NCBI GenBank assembly: GCA_022393335.1
Contig: JAJEKB010020951.1
Coordinates: forward strand, 1,131,544-1,195,543
DNA: 64,000 nucleotides
Source of the DNA: Macrotrachela quadricornifera
Taxonomy: Eukaryota; Rotifera; Eurotatoria; Philodinida; Philodinidae
Direction: 5' to 3'
Position 1 is the first letter of the stretch. Every line of letters starts with the position of its first letter. The notes under the pieces were generated by a model. That model ran no database searches. It saw nothing but the letters and a program-made list of their open reading frames with translations, and had not been told where the DNA came from. Of this stretch, positions 1-10,636 are shown one piece after another. Both the position numbers and the translations under genes were made by a program.

Positions 1-349
1 GTTTTTCTTATTATACTTTATATTCAAGGACTTTTCGATTTGAACAGCTGTATACACACAGTCTTCAATTTCTGCTTTCCAAATATATAATTGAATCAAA
101 TTAATATTGTATCGTTTAAATACACGATTGAGAAAAAAAACAAGTCATGCAAGAATTTTGACGTGCACTGTATATGCCACGAATGACCAGAGGATAATTT
201 GGTTATTTGTATCATTCGATAACTATAACACAGGTGACAGTCTAATTTAAATAGCTGTTTCAGTAATTCTAGTACATACAGATGAATATCTATTAGTCAT
301 GCTCTACAAATACTCATCTGTTGAGGATAGTGAAGTGCGTCGTGAACAT

Positions 350-812
350 TTTTGATTCCAACTACAACTACAACTCCAAAAACTTTTTATTTTGCAACTC
401 TAATTCCAACTCCAACTCCACGAAAAAAATTTTTGGAACTCCAGTTCTAACTCCAAAAAACTCCAGTTCTTTTTTCTTATGGGTTTAGCGCCATCTTGAC
501 CAATCTGAAGCACAAAATACATGATTAAAAGATAAACTAGTGCACGAATCGAACTTGTTTAGCTTAGAATTGTCTTTTTCTTTTACTATGTGGCGAAATT
601 AACACTACCTACGCAATAAAATATACATAATTATTTTACTGATAGGACTTCCATATTGACACGAAAAACTGTATATTTATCATCCCAACTCCAACTCCAT
701 AAAAATGATTTTTTTGAAACTCCGACTCCAACTTCAAAAAAATTTTATTTTGCGACTCCAACTCCACCTCCGACTCCATGGAGTTGGAATTGGAGTTTGG
801 AGTCCAATGCAG
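350..812. repeat. Degenerate CTCCAA simple repeat with inverted end
   Basis: Two clusters (about 350-470 and 680-780) of the motif ACTCCAACTCC are separated by about 200 bp of ordinary sequence. At 778-808 the motif appears on the other strand as GGAGTTGGAATTGGAG, so the array ends in its own inverted copy. It is low-complexity sequence, perhaps the interior of a decayed foldback element. Confidence 0.6.
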
Positions 813-911
813 TTCACTAGTTGAGGATGAGTTGAACGACCGTGATGGTAATTACAAGGAGCGTTTATAATCACTATAACTGAAAAATTAATCGATCAAT
901 ATGTAGTTAAT

Positions 912-967
912 TCTACTTTGCAGACACTTTTTTTTCACTAATTAAGAAAAAATGTCTGCAAAGTAGA
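912..967. repeat. Perfect 15-bp hairpin
   Basis: The arm TCTACTTTGCAGACA at 912-926 is perfectly inverted at 953-967 across a 26-nt, T/A-rich loop. It could be a tiny foldback element or the end of one. No gene is adjacent. Confidence 0.6.
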
Positions 968-2427
968 AGATACACAATATGTTTTTCAGAAAAAATTGAA
1001 ATAAAATGACAAGCTGTCACATAGTGCCTTACATCAGTTACCGTACATATGTTGTTCTATGTATTATTTTCTTTCTCTTCTTCTCTGTTCCATCTTGCAT
1101 GTATGTTCTTCTTTTTTCTCATTCATCTCATTATTTGTTTATAATTATCTTCTTATTCTTATTGATTGTTCTCAGTAAAATAAAAATAGAAGAAGATTTT
1201 CAACTTCTTCTTCATAGTTTATTATATTCTTCCATTTCATGTATAAATATGCCGTATTTTTCTAATCAAATTCATGCTATATCTCGTTCAACTAATCAAC
1301 AACATGATGTTTAATTCGAGCATTATTCAATTACAAATGTAACTGGAGTTTTTTCCATACTGTATAGATGAGCAAAGACCATGAATCCATACATTAAAAT
1401 TTGATAAATGAATCTGAGCACATCATTTTATAATACACAAAGATCATATTCTTTAAATAATGTTATATCTTTTTTTTTGAATGGAAATGGCACTAATCTC
1501 AATTAATTAGAAAAAACTACATTATTACAATCTATAATGTCGTTATAATTATTATTCGAATGGTGAACACGAATAACAATACGAATATAAAAATTCATTG
1601 TATCAATCCAGTTTGAATTTAAATAAGGATTACATGGCGTCACCTAAAGAATATGATTTTTGTCTATAATAATACTATATATTCAGATTCATTTGTTAAA
1701 TCTCAAAATTTTGATAAATTGCTGGCTTATGCATACAGTATGCAGCAATAATCTAATCGCATTAACTAGTTGAATAAGAATCACCACTCTTAACTGATAC
1801 TGATCGATTACTGCGAACTGTAATGGCTAGATGATATTTTTTATAACGGTTTTCATGATCATATGAATTATAGTTATCAGAAGACCTTTATAATCATATT
1901 AAATAATAAATAGTTACACGACATTTCCACGCACCTTAGCCTAGACGACATACTGCGCGAAAGTGACATATCACACTAGAACCAAGTAAATCGACTGTTG
2001 GATGAACAATATATTTATTTTTAACAATATGGTAACATATTCTTAATTTTTGAATAAACTCCTTTCTTTCTTAGCATGCTTTATTAGTTCGATAACATTT
2101 TTTTTATTTTGATAAATAAAATCTCTATTGAATTTGTCCGTGACGTACTTTTTTTCGCACTTGAATTACGTTTGAAGTCATGATTTTTACTCATTATTAG
2201 ATAAAAAGAAAATACGATTTATGATTTTATATTAACGTGATGATGTACACGTGGTGATTACCTTTTTCAATTGACGTTGTCTTTCGTTATTGTTCAATAA
2301 CTTTAAAATTTGTTTTCTTTTCGTTATCGTAAGAATAATATTATTATTTAAACTTGATTTGTGAATAAATTCTTTTAGTTGACGTCATTCATAATATCTC
2401 GTAACTATATTTAGGTAAGAAAAAAAA

Positions 2428-2435
2428 TATATAAA
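2428..2435 (+). promoter_or_regulatory. TATA-like box before arrestin gene
   Basis: TATATAAA lies 55 bp ahead of the start codon at 2491. Spacing suits a core promoter with a short leader, but such strings are frequent in DNA this AT-rich. Confidence 0.25.
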
Positions 2436-2490
2436 AACAAGTATGTCCTTTGTTTAAAAAGCAATATAATAACGTATTTAAAAAATATTA

Positions 2491-3492
2491 ATGGGTTCAA
2501 ATCATAGTGCATCAACAAGCAATATTTCAATTGAATTTTTGGATGAAAATAATAATGTTTATCAACCAGGAGAATATGTTGAAGGTTTAGTGGAATTTAA
2601 TAATAATAATGATAGTATTGAATTTGAGTTATATAATTTAATTATTGAATTAATTGGAGAACTTGTTTATACAACTCAACAAAAAAAAGGACAATCAACA
2701 CTAACAACAACTCATCGAATACCTTTTTTTATTAAAAAACTTATTTTACATAATGAAAATAAAGAAAATAAATTTATTTTAAAAAATGGAAATAATAAAT
2801 GGAAATTTAGTTTTTATCTTTCAAATGCAATTCCATCTTCATTTGAACAAAATCGTTTTCACGGTCCATTTATTCATTATTTTATTCGTATTCATTGTTT
2901 ATCTCATCAATGGAAAAATCATTTAAAAAAAGATTTTCCAATTATTATTCAACATCCTTCACAAATCATAAAGTCAATTCCTTTTCAAATTAATAATAAA
3001 AATCGAAAAGATGTCCAATTCAGTGCTAATCTTGAAAATAATCTTGCTATTATTGGAAAATATTTATCTTTACAAATTCATTTACATAATCCAAATCATA
3101 TTACATTTCATCGAATATCATTAACTCTTGTTCAATTAAGAAAATTGGGTCCAGCTAAAGAAGAACGTCAAATAATTTTGAAACAAAATTTGAAATATTT
3201 TGATAAATTTAATGATGAACATTATACAGATAATTTTCAAATAGATATTCCACATGGAATAACTTCTTCATGTTCATATTATGTTCCTTTTAAGTCTCTT
3301 CAATGGCTCATTTTTGTACATTATGAACTTCATCTCAAAATTTATATGTCTGGTATTAATAATAAAATTTCTCTTACATTACCACTCATTGTTAATAAGC
3401 AAACAGAAACAATTATTGATCAAAAAAAATCATCATTATTACCACCCAGTTATGATCCTATCATGTTTAATTTAAATGAATCTCAATCATGA
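2491..3492 (+). CDS. Alpha-arrestin (arrestin domain-containing protein)
   Basis: This single-exon frame encodes 333 residues. The N-terminal half (about 10-150) shows the arrestin_N pattern: an IEFLDENNNVYQPGEYVEG strand-turn-strand, then a strand like LIIELIGELVY. The second half (about 165-310) has the arrestin_C layout of alternating strands. Alpha-arrestins are adaptors that bring NEDD4-type ubiquitin ligases to membrane cargo. The tail has LLPPSYDPI, whose PPxY core is the usual WW-domain ligand, which supports that role. The N-terminus MGSNHS has Gly2 and Ser6, the pattern of an N-myristoylation site, so the protein may be lipid-anchored (inference). The length is close to that of shorter ARRDC proteins. 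A TATA-like box lies 55 bp upstream and AATAAA 48 bp after the stop. I see no introns. Family confidence is high; partner and lipidation are predictions. Confidence 0.88.
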   Translation: MGSNHSASTSNISIEFLDENNNVYQPGEYVEGLVEFNNNNDSIEFELYNLIIELIGELVYTTQQKKGQSTLTTTHRIPFFIKKLILHNENKENKFILKNGNNKWKFSFYLSNAIPSSFEQNRFHGPFIHYFIRIHCLSHQWKNHLKKDFPIIIQHPSQIIKSIPFQINNKNRKDVQFSANLENNLAIIGKYLSLQIHLHNPNHITFHRISLTLVQLRKLGPAKEERQIILKQNLKYFDKFNDEHYTDNFQIDIPHGITSSCSYYVPFKSLQWLIFVHYELHLKIYMSGINNKISLTLPLIVNKQTETIIDQKKSSLLPPSYDPIMFNLNESQS

Positions 3493-3539
3493 TAAAAAGA
3501 ACTATTTTTATATTTAATTCAGCTTTTGTTTGTCTTGTA

Positions 3540-3545
3540 AATAAA
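3540..3545 (+). terminator. Poly(A) signal of arrestin gene
   Basis: AATAAA lies 48 bp after the arrestin stop codon, the first such hexamer downstream. Confidence 0.45.
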
Positions 3546-3549
3546 ATAG

Positions 3550-5870
3550 ATTAGAAATTAAAATCGCTCTATTGACAATATATATTTATTCTTTAATTCA
3601 AGTGTACTAGCATATAGATAAAAATAAATACATAATAATCTTCTAGAACATTTAAGTTTCTAATTTTTCTCTATATATGGTTATAAACAGCTGACCTGGC
3701 ATTCCAAGATTTACTTATTCATGTAACCTCAGACAGTCATCACAAAAATATCATTTTTTATAATATGGCTATAGTAAAGTGGTTCCATCGGTATCCAAGC
3801 ACTTTTGAAAACCAATTTTTTTGACAAAAAGACATAAGCGCTCCAGTTTCAGTCATCATATCATTCTAGGCCGAAGATTCTGGCCTCTGAATACGGTCGG
3901 GAACCGACTCGAAACGGTGTATTTCAAGCATTTTCACAAGCTGGAAATCAGACCCATCGACAGCGTATCCTGTCAAAAAAAAACTAGGAACCTACAGGAT
4001 ATGTTCGTAAAACAACCTGGATTCCTCCGAAACCACAACAGAATTACCTCGTGAAAATTCAGAAAAAAACCGGAAAAGATACTATTTTCCACATCAACAT
4101 TCAAAAAACTTTTTTAAAATAATGAATTCTTCACAATGATAAAGATCATTTGAAGAAAGTTTCAATACATTATAATGATGAATCTCAAAAATACTTTGCA
4201 ATCAGACACAATGTTCAAAAATGTCTCTTTTATACTTAAAAGCCTCCTGAGACTTCTAAATGATCCGATCTAATTCATATGAATCATGAATCCAGAGGAA
4301 GGAAAAAGCCTCATTGAGTCTCCATGATGTTTGATTTAAACTTTTCGATGATCTGGTCTGCTGAGTAGTAAGCATACGGTCGCTTGAACCCAAAAGTCTC
4401 ATTGAGAGTTATCGATGATCCGTTCTGTTGCGTAGTTGTCATATCTCCAATATGAGGTAAGAGTCTCATTAAGAGTCCATACTATATCATGAAGACTTCT
4501 CAACGATGTGATCTAATGAGTAGTAATCATACCTTCGATAGAAAGTAAAAGTCTCATTGATGCTTTTTAATGATCTAAATCAATGAAGATCAAATCTTTG
4601 ATACGAAATAGAAGTCTTATTGAGCCTTTTCAATGATACGTCCTAATGACTCGTAACTGTACCTCCTAAATGACCCTGGTGAAAGGGTACGGCACGAAAA
4701 CGGCAGCCGAATTCAATCACCTGGGTACTGAGTAGTATTGTTGAAAGGCTGGAGTTCGTGCATCACACGAATGTCTTGAATTACTCCTATGTTGATCTTC
4801 ATAAAATCAAAAAGAGAAAAAATTTTATGTTACCCGAAGATTTTATCTGTTCACTTCTTATTTTGAGAACAGTAATTTCACCTTTTTCAACTTCCTTTGC
4901 ACAAGATGAAAACGTTCTATGTAAAAGAGTAGTAGCCAAACGATCATATACATAACAGTACATGATACTAGACGCAAACAGTTTTCGTATTTGAGTAGTA
5001 TTTTTCTAACGATTGCACATCGATATTGATACGCATAGAAAAAATGCTTATAGAGAGGCAGTTTGAACTTAAACAAAGAATATGATTTCTGTTTATCATA
5101 ATTTGATATCCAAACTCACTTGTAAAATTTTAAATTATTGACAAATCATCTAGTTGTTGATACAATATTGAACAATAAATTAATCAAAATAAATAATTAA
5201 ACAATGATCGTCATTTTTAACCAATACTGGTGGACTTTTGCCTGTTGGTCACGGTCTGTGACGCTTCATTGCTGAGGATGTCTCTCATCCCTGTGGGGGG
5301 GGGGGGGGGGTCAATGCAAATTTCTACTCCTAAACATTTCCACACTCTCTTTCAGATCGTGTTTCACAAAAATCGATAAATTTGGCGAAAATCACCTTTT
5401 TTTGGGTGGCGGGTGGGTCTCAATTTAAACCATAATGACGCAGTGATCTTTATGATCTGCTCCACAACTGTTGCAACTACAGTTACCAGATGAACACTAT
5501 AACCAAGTTATTCTTTTACATGCACCCCAACATATTGAATCCTCGTTCACATCTATGAGCAATTATATCGACACCCCTATTGTGTTAGTGTAGTGCCAAG
5601 TGAATCGGCAATCGATGAACATTACTTGTCTACTATATGAAAGAGCATACTTTTACCAACATAAAATTTACAGAAGATAATAGTTTTCCAAGAAAGTTGG
5701 TTTTCTTATCATTTCTTTTATCTCTGTAAACGGTATTAAACATGATTTTCTTCAAATACTTGAAATTCTTTCTTACATGAAACCGATAAGGACAAAGAGA
5801 GGACAATATAGGTAGTCATTGATAAACAATATAACTTCATTCGTTTTTTACCAATTCATTTTATCTTACA
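3550..5870. other. Intergenic, no supported gene
   Basis: No coding sequence is supported. Contents are a tandem repeat of alternating unit length (4237-4680), a run of 16 G at 5295-5310, and short AT-rich stretches. Open frames at 3821 and 4758 are short and featureless. Confidence 0.6.
4237..4680. repeat. Tandem repeat with alternating 65/88-bp units
   Basis: The phrase AAAAGTCTCATTGAG and variants start near 4239, 4304, 4392, 4458, 4547 and 4610. Spacing runs about 65, 88, 66, 89, 63, so short and long units alternate with a combined period of about 153 bp. Each unit continues with CAATGATCCGATCTAATGAG and GTAATCATACC. Divergence between units is substantial. Confidence 0.7.
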
Positions 5871-5878
5871 CCGAGGAG

Positions 5879-6496
5879 ATGGCTCTTGTTTTTCAAAGAA
5901 ATGAAATCGAGTTCGAACGTACGGGCGTCACAGTAAATGTACCGAACAATGATGTTGCACGTTTGATGTATTATTTGAATTGTGTATGTACATCGATTAA
6001 CTGTAATAATGATCCAGACATTCAACGTTTTACAACGTACCGTAACTGGTCCTCTTTATCCGTCGACGAGCAGAAAGCACTTGTCGTTGTTTGCTATGCT
6101 TTTAGTCCTGATGTTCTTAATGATCAAGTGTTCTTTCATAGTGATTCTCTATGTGGTACACACACAAATGAATTTTACACCATAAATCAAGTACGTAATC
6201 AACTTGTAGCTGCTGAATCAATCATTATAGCAGGACGAGTACGAGTAGTCAATAAGATTATGACATACAAAATGGAATGGATGAACACATATTATTTTGA
6301 CCCAATGAGACGACTTGTACCAAGACCTGGTACGTCATCTCAACATCCTGCTCTTAGTTACACACCTGTCTATACGGCTCCTGTTATAAGACAGAGAACA
6401 AGAACGACATCTTCTAAGAAGAAAGGATGGATTTGCTGTGTTGTCATCGTCGTGATTATCATTATTATAATTGTCAGTGCTACTGTTAAAAAATAA
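5879..6496 (+). CDS. Small C-terminally anchored protein, family unknown
   Basis: The frame encodes 205 residues from ATG 5879; the same frame is open to 5819 but has no ATG there. Residues 1-145 are soluble, with a Cys pair in NCVCTSINC and an acidic, aromatic core (SPDVLNDQVFFHSDSLCG). A Pro/Ser/Thr linker follows (about 148-178), then SSKKKG and one hydrophobic helix WICCVVIVVIIIIIIVSATV, ending in two Lys. That layout fits a tail-anchored or type II/IV membrane protein with its body in the cytosol; the Cys pair beside the helix could be palmitoylated. I do not recognise the family. Codon use is more balanced than in the arrestin gene next door. AATAAA lies about 97 bp after the stop. Coding status is likely from the non-random composition; function is unknown. 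Confidence 0.65.
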   Translation: MALVFQRNEIEFERTGVTVNVPNNDVARLMYYLNCVCTSINCNNDPDIQRFTTYRNWSSLSVDEQKALVVVCYAFSPDVLNDQVFFHSDSLCGTHTNEFYTINQVRNQLVAAESIIIAGRVRVVNKIMTYKMEWMNTYYFDPMRRLVPRPGTSSQHPALSYTPVYTAPVIRQRTRTTSSKKKGWICCVVIVVIIIIIIVSATVKK

Positions 6497-6592
6497 TTGT
6501 TGCCAATATTTTTTCATTTATCGTGAATACTCATGAAATTTTTTAAAAGATCGAAATAATTAATCTAAACAAAATTCAAATTATTACTTTCT

Positions 6593-6598
6593 AATAAA
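6593..6598 (+). terminator. Possible poly(A) signal
   Basis: AATAAA lies about 97 bp downstream of the stop of the tail-anchored protein gene. Confidence 0.35.
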
Positions 6599-6983
6599 TC
6601 GATATATTAATTGTTTGAAATTATTAAATCTATTAAGAAACTATACAGTTGAGAGTGTGAATGTAAGTTTGAAGAAATAAAATACCACGACGCATTTCGT
6701 CGTTATTTGAAGGATCCATTAAGAGGTTCAGGAACTGCAGAAATCGAAAGTTTTACCTAAGTTAGTTTTAAGAGATGATAAAATCACTCACAAATTAATT
6801 TAAGTCAATTTGAAAAGCAGCAGAAAGTTCAATATTTATATTAGATGAGTTTTAAACAAAATAATTACCACTATCTGGATATCCATTCAATTCATCAATC
6901 TCATCAAATAGTAGGAAATATATAAAGGTGGTTTCATGGGTAGTCCACTACAAAAAATACAAGATCCTCCAATTAGATTTTTA

Positions 6984-7196
6984 AAACATAAATTTTGTAA
7001 AGCCTTTTGCGCTGATTATTTTGGTAAAAGTTTTCACGATCGTCCAACTACTTTTCATGCTATAGTCAATACTCTCAAAATCTGAAACCATAGTTTTTCA
7101 GTATTTTGACTCTAGAACCACCTATAATTGAGGAATTCTAAAACAATTTTTATCAAAATGATCAGCACAAAAAGCTCTACAAGATAGACTATTTCA
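6984..7196. repeat. Small foldback element
   Basis: Sequence at about 6985-7040 (TTTTGTAAAGCCTTTTGCGC and on) is inverted at about 7140-7196 (reading GAGCTTTTTGTGCTGATCAT on the minus strand). Arms are about 55 bp with mismatches and the centre is about 100 bp. It shares the motif AAAGCTCTAC with the larger foldbacks at 7.4-8.3 kb and 23.0-23.9 kb. Confidence 0.55.
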
Positions 7197-7427
7197 AAAT
7201 TTTTCGACATCCCCTTCCATTGTTCAATCACAGAAGTTTATCCTTATTGTTTAAAATGGCTACATTTTGAAAAGATGAGACATAGTAGGTTTTGTAGAGC
7301 AAAATTGTATTTAATATAGAAAGAGATGAGTTTCTATGATTAAATAGTTTTGAAGTGTTATCTGTACAAATTGAAAGTGATATAAAACTTTCATTTGAGG
7401 AAGAAGATATCATTTTTGAATATTAAA

Positions 7428-8260
7428 ATATTCCTTGATGTTTACTACCATACATGCAACGGATGTCACAGGAGCCTCTCAATATTTTAAATATTTTTCC
7501 GCTTTTATTCCTTTGATTAAGATACTTTTTTTTATTAAAAAATAGCGCTTGAAATTCTCTACAAAGCCACACATGACTAGGCCCAAAAACTGCTTTAAAT
7601 ATATTTGAAAAAAGATGAAAATCAAAGATATAGAAAAAGCTGTAAAATGTAAAGGATCGAGCACCATTAATGGTCGCGCTTTGTATCCAATTTTGCAATT
7701 ACTTACTTTGCTCTATTAGAAAAGCAAAATATACCAAAAGGCGCAGCATGAAAAGCCGTATAATTTAGGTGAAATCGCTTATCTTATAGTTGCACTTCTC
7801 GGTTTCAAAACAGACAAATTATTGAATGATCAAAATTTGTCCGTGTGAAAATAATGTATTTTTTCGGTATAAGATGAATTCATTCTTTTTCTTATTTCAT
7901 CTTTGTACAATTGTTCTTTTGTAAATTGTAGAGCTTTTCACATTGCATCTTTTGGTATATTTTCTTTCTTTTTAATATGGTCGATCGATAACAAATGGGA
8001 TCCAAAGCGCAGCCATTAATGGTGCTCGATCCTTTACATTTTACAGCTTTTTCTATGTCTTTGATTTTCGTCTTTTTTCAAATATATTTAGAGCAGTTTT
8101 TGGGCCTAGTCATGTGTAATTTTGTAGAGAATTTCAAGCGCTATCTTTTAATAAAAAAAAGATATTTTATTCAAAGGAATACTAGTGAAGAAATATGCAA
8201 AATACTGAGAGGCTCATTATTCCTGGGACACCCGTCATTTCAAATTGCGAAGTATTTCCT
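7428..8260. mobile_element. Foldback element with ~340-bp arms
   Basis: The left arm (about 7428-7775) is inverted in the right arm (about 7915-8260). Shared landmarks are AAAATATACCAAAAG, CATTAATGGTGCTCGATCC and GGCCTAGTCATGTG, the last two inverted between arms. The open frames of 91 and 101 codons on opposite strands are mirror copies of each other and not genes. The spacer is about 140 bp. No transposase is present, so it is a non-autonomous foldback or MITE-like element. Exact ends and target duplication were not resolved. Confidence 0.75.
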
Positions 8261-8299
8261 TGATAATGCTATTGAAATAGTGAAATATATGCACCACTA

Positions 8300-10570
8300 A
8301 ACAAAATTTTATACTGTATAATTAAATTTCATTAATAAAATAGTGGGAAATATTGCCTGCTGCTAGAAATATAAAGTGTTACTTAACAAAAGATTATTGA
8401 TGAACCACATAAACTAGTCTATTTCTTTATTGTAATGTGAAAAGAATGTTGAAAGCTCGATATAACACAGCTGGACCAAAACTGCATTCTTTTAAACTGA
8501 TCTGCGATAAAAGTTTTTCCTTGTTCTGCAGTACAGGACGAAGCCAAAAATATTTGATGAGTCATCTTTTCATCAGGACAGGACAGAGCAAAAAATAGTG
8601 CCTGTGGACATCTCTGTTTTATTGTGAAGAAAATTGTTGCGTTTCTATGATCGTAACACTAACGTAATTTTTTTTCTAATTTATACAACGAATACATTTC
8701 TTCAATACAAATACACTATGTCGCAAAGCAGGAATGTCGATAAACAAAGAAATCGACCTCCACAAGCAACTGAATTTTTTCGGTGTAAACTTCTTTTACA
8801 CGGTGTTCAAATGACTTGATAGAACTTTTGAAGAACTACAAAATGATATGAAAATATTGAGGAAAGGACATTGGCCACTGAAAATAATTCCAATAACACT
8901 AACGAATAGATGCAATTTTGATCAAGTGTTACTATCTTATCGTAATGCTTATTGATTAAATGTAAAGATTAAATAGTAACCAGTGTTTATTAGAAATTAT
9001 TTCAATATTGAATTGATCTATCTCTGAATTTGATTAATTTCATTCGGAAGAATATCCTCTTTAAATCTATTTTAAACTGAAATTTGTATAACTTCAAGTC
9101 TACAATAAATTAACACGGAAAATAGCGTCATATCAGTGTATGTTTGTTTAGTTAAATTCCTCTCAAATAGGATATTCTTTCATGATCCATCCAATTTTAT
9201 GTTTCTTTCATATTTGAGTCTTATTAAGTAGCCTTTTATGACGTAAGAAATATCACAACGCAGCAACTTTAAAATATATTTTGGTCTAACGGATTTCTGT
9301 AGTTCTTATGAGGCACTCGTACCGCACCATCAAAATTGCTTCTTGGTGATAACCCCGTTCTTCTGGGATTGTATGATTTTTACGGGCTTTCGCACTATCT
9401 TCGTGTTATATGTTGAGCGTAGCGCACATCTGTGTGCAATAATAATGATGTAAGAAGTTGAAAATATTTGAATTTATAACAAAAAGAAAGTTTAACAACT
9501 ATAGGTTGATGAATTAATACAGTATTTCATTCTGTTTTCTAGTAAAGATTACTTAGAACTGCTTGCAAAGATTTTTTTATATTTTGAAAGAAACAAGGTA
9601 ATCATAAAAAAAAATGAGAAAATGAGTTTTGTTAAAAGTTAAAGTGAAGTAACGTAAAGTAATTTACTGTTCACAGTGCCGATTTATTGACTTTTTCAAC
9701 TAAAACTAATAATGTTGTTATTGTTGACTTTTCTTTTGTCTAAAAAATGGTGACTTTTATTATGTTTATTTTGAAAAATCATATATTTACTGTCTTTTTT
9801 TGAGAGTTTTAAAATGCGTAGAAACTATTAAAGCTGTTTTTTTCACATAAATAAATACTTGTAGAACATTTATTTAGGCCATATCTAATCAAATCTTATT
9901 TCCTTTAACTTATACTTTAAATATAAACTGAAATATTACATAATCAAAATTAAGTATGTCTTTCAGAAATTAAATGAAAAATTTGTTTTCTTCTGTCTAT
10001 GGCTGATGTAATCTGATGAATAAAATAAAATTAAAAATAAAAACACAAGTTATAATTATTATCAATTGTACCAATGATACTATTCATGGAATGTACGAAA
10101 ATGAATGATTTTAGAGAAACATTCAATATTTGAATGTTCATCATGCAGTATAAAATCAATATGTATTAACTGAAAATCTTCTGACATTATTGAATAAGTA
10201 TATGTTTCTTGATTAATTTCTTGTTGGAATGATAATAGATAATGAGAGAGTGTTGCCAAAGGACATTTATTTGATTGTTCTAGGGATTTCCTGTTTGCTT
10301 ATTCTTTTTTTTTGATTTTTTTTATAGTATTTTAATCCAAGACAAACATTTTCAAGTTTTTGAAATAAAAGATATGAAGCACACGGGAAAGTAGGAGAAA
10401 AATAGAGAGAAATATATAGAAGAGAAAATTAATAATTTCACTTCACTCTTTATCTTCTTCTTCTTAAAGCAAGTCAATTCGTAAAAAATTTTTTTTTGAA
10501 TCTTTTCACTTCGGTTTTCGCGGCCGTTATCATTGTTGAACAATTTCAAACAGGAAAATACTTCAGTTTT
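8300..10570. other. Intergenic, no supported gene
   Basis: No coding sequence or RNA gene is supported. At about 8570-8620 there is a CAGGACAG-rich phrase ending TGCCTGTGGACATCTCTG, related to a phrase at about 13870-13930. The rest is AT-rich unique-looking sequence leading to the signal-peptide exon at 10576. Confidence 0.5.
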
Positions 10571-10575
10571 TCACA

Positions 10576-10636
10576 ATGATATCACTTGATATTTTGATTG
10601 TATGGCTAATTCTGCTGATCGTTGGACAAGGAACAG
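10576..10636 (+). CDS. Exon 1: signal peptide
   Basis: ATG 10576 opens 20 codons, MISLDILIVWLILLIVGQGT, followed by one base and GTATGTG, a good 5' splice site. It is a typical cleavable signal peptide with a Leu/Ile core and small residues at the end. Phase 1 matches every downstream NHL exon; joined to 14810 the codon becomes GCT (Ala), giving AVSYNQPKF. No other NHL exon has a comparable leader within reach except the one at 27549. Confidence 0.65.

Larger units (their letters stand above)
1..2420. other. Non-coding AT-rich stretch
   Basis: I see no supported gene here. One open frame of 102 codons at 1006-1314 is rich in Phe, Leu and Ile as expected of translated AT-rich DNA and resembles no family I know. 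The stretch holds a degenerate CTCCAA array (about 350-810) and a perfect hairpin (912-967), listed separately. Confidence 0.6.

Noticed and set aside
1006..1314. 102-codon hydrophobic frame
   Set aside because: Phe/Leu/Ile/Ser bias matches pyrimidine-rich DNA; no conserved pattern was recognised.
5819..5878. Upstream extension of the tail-anchored protein
   Set aside because: The frame is open but starts with TTG; ATG 5879 is the first ATG and suits the soluble N-terminus.
7423..8300. Two small hydrophobic proteins in inverted orientation
   Set aside because: They are the same sequence in the two arms of a foldback element.
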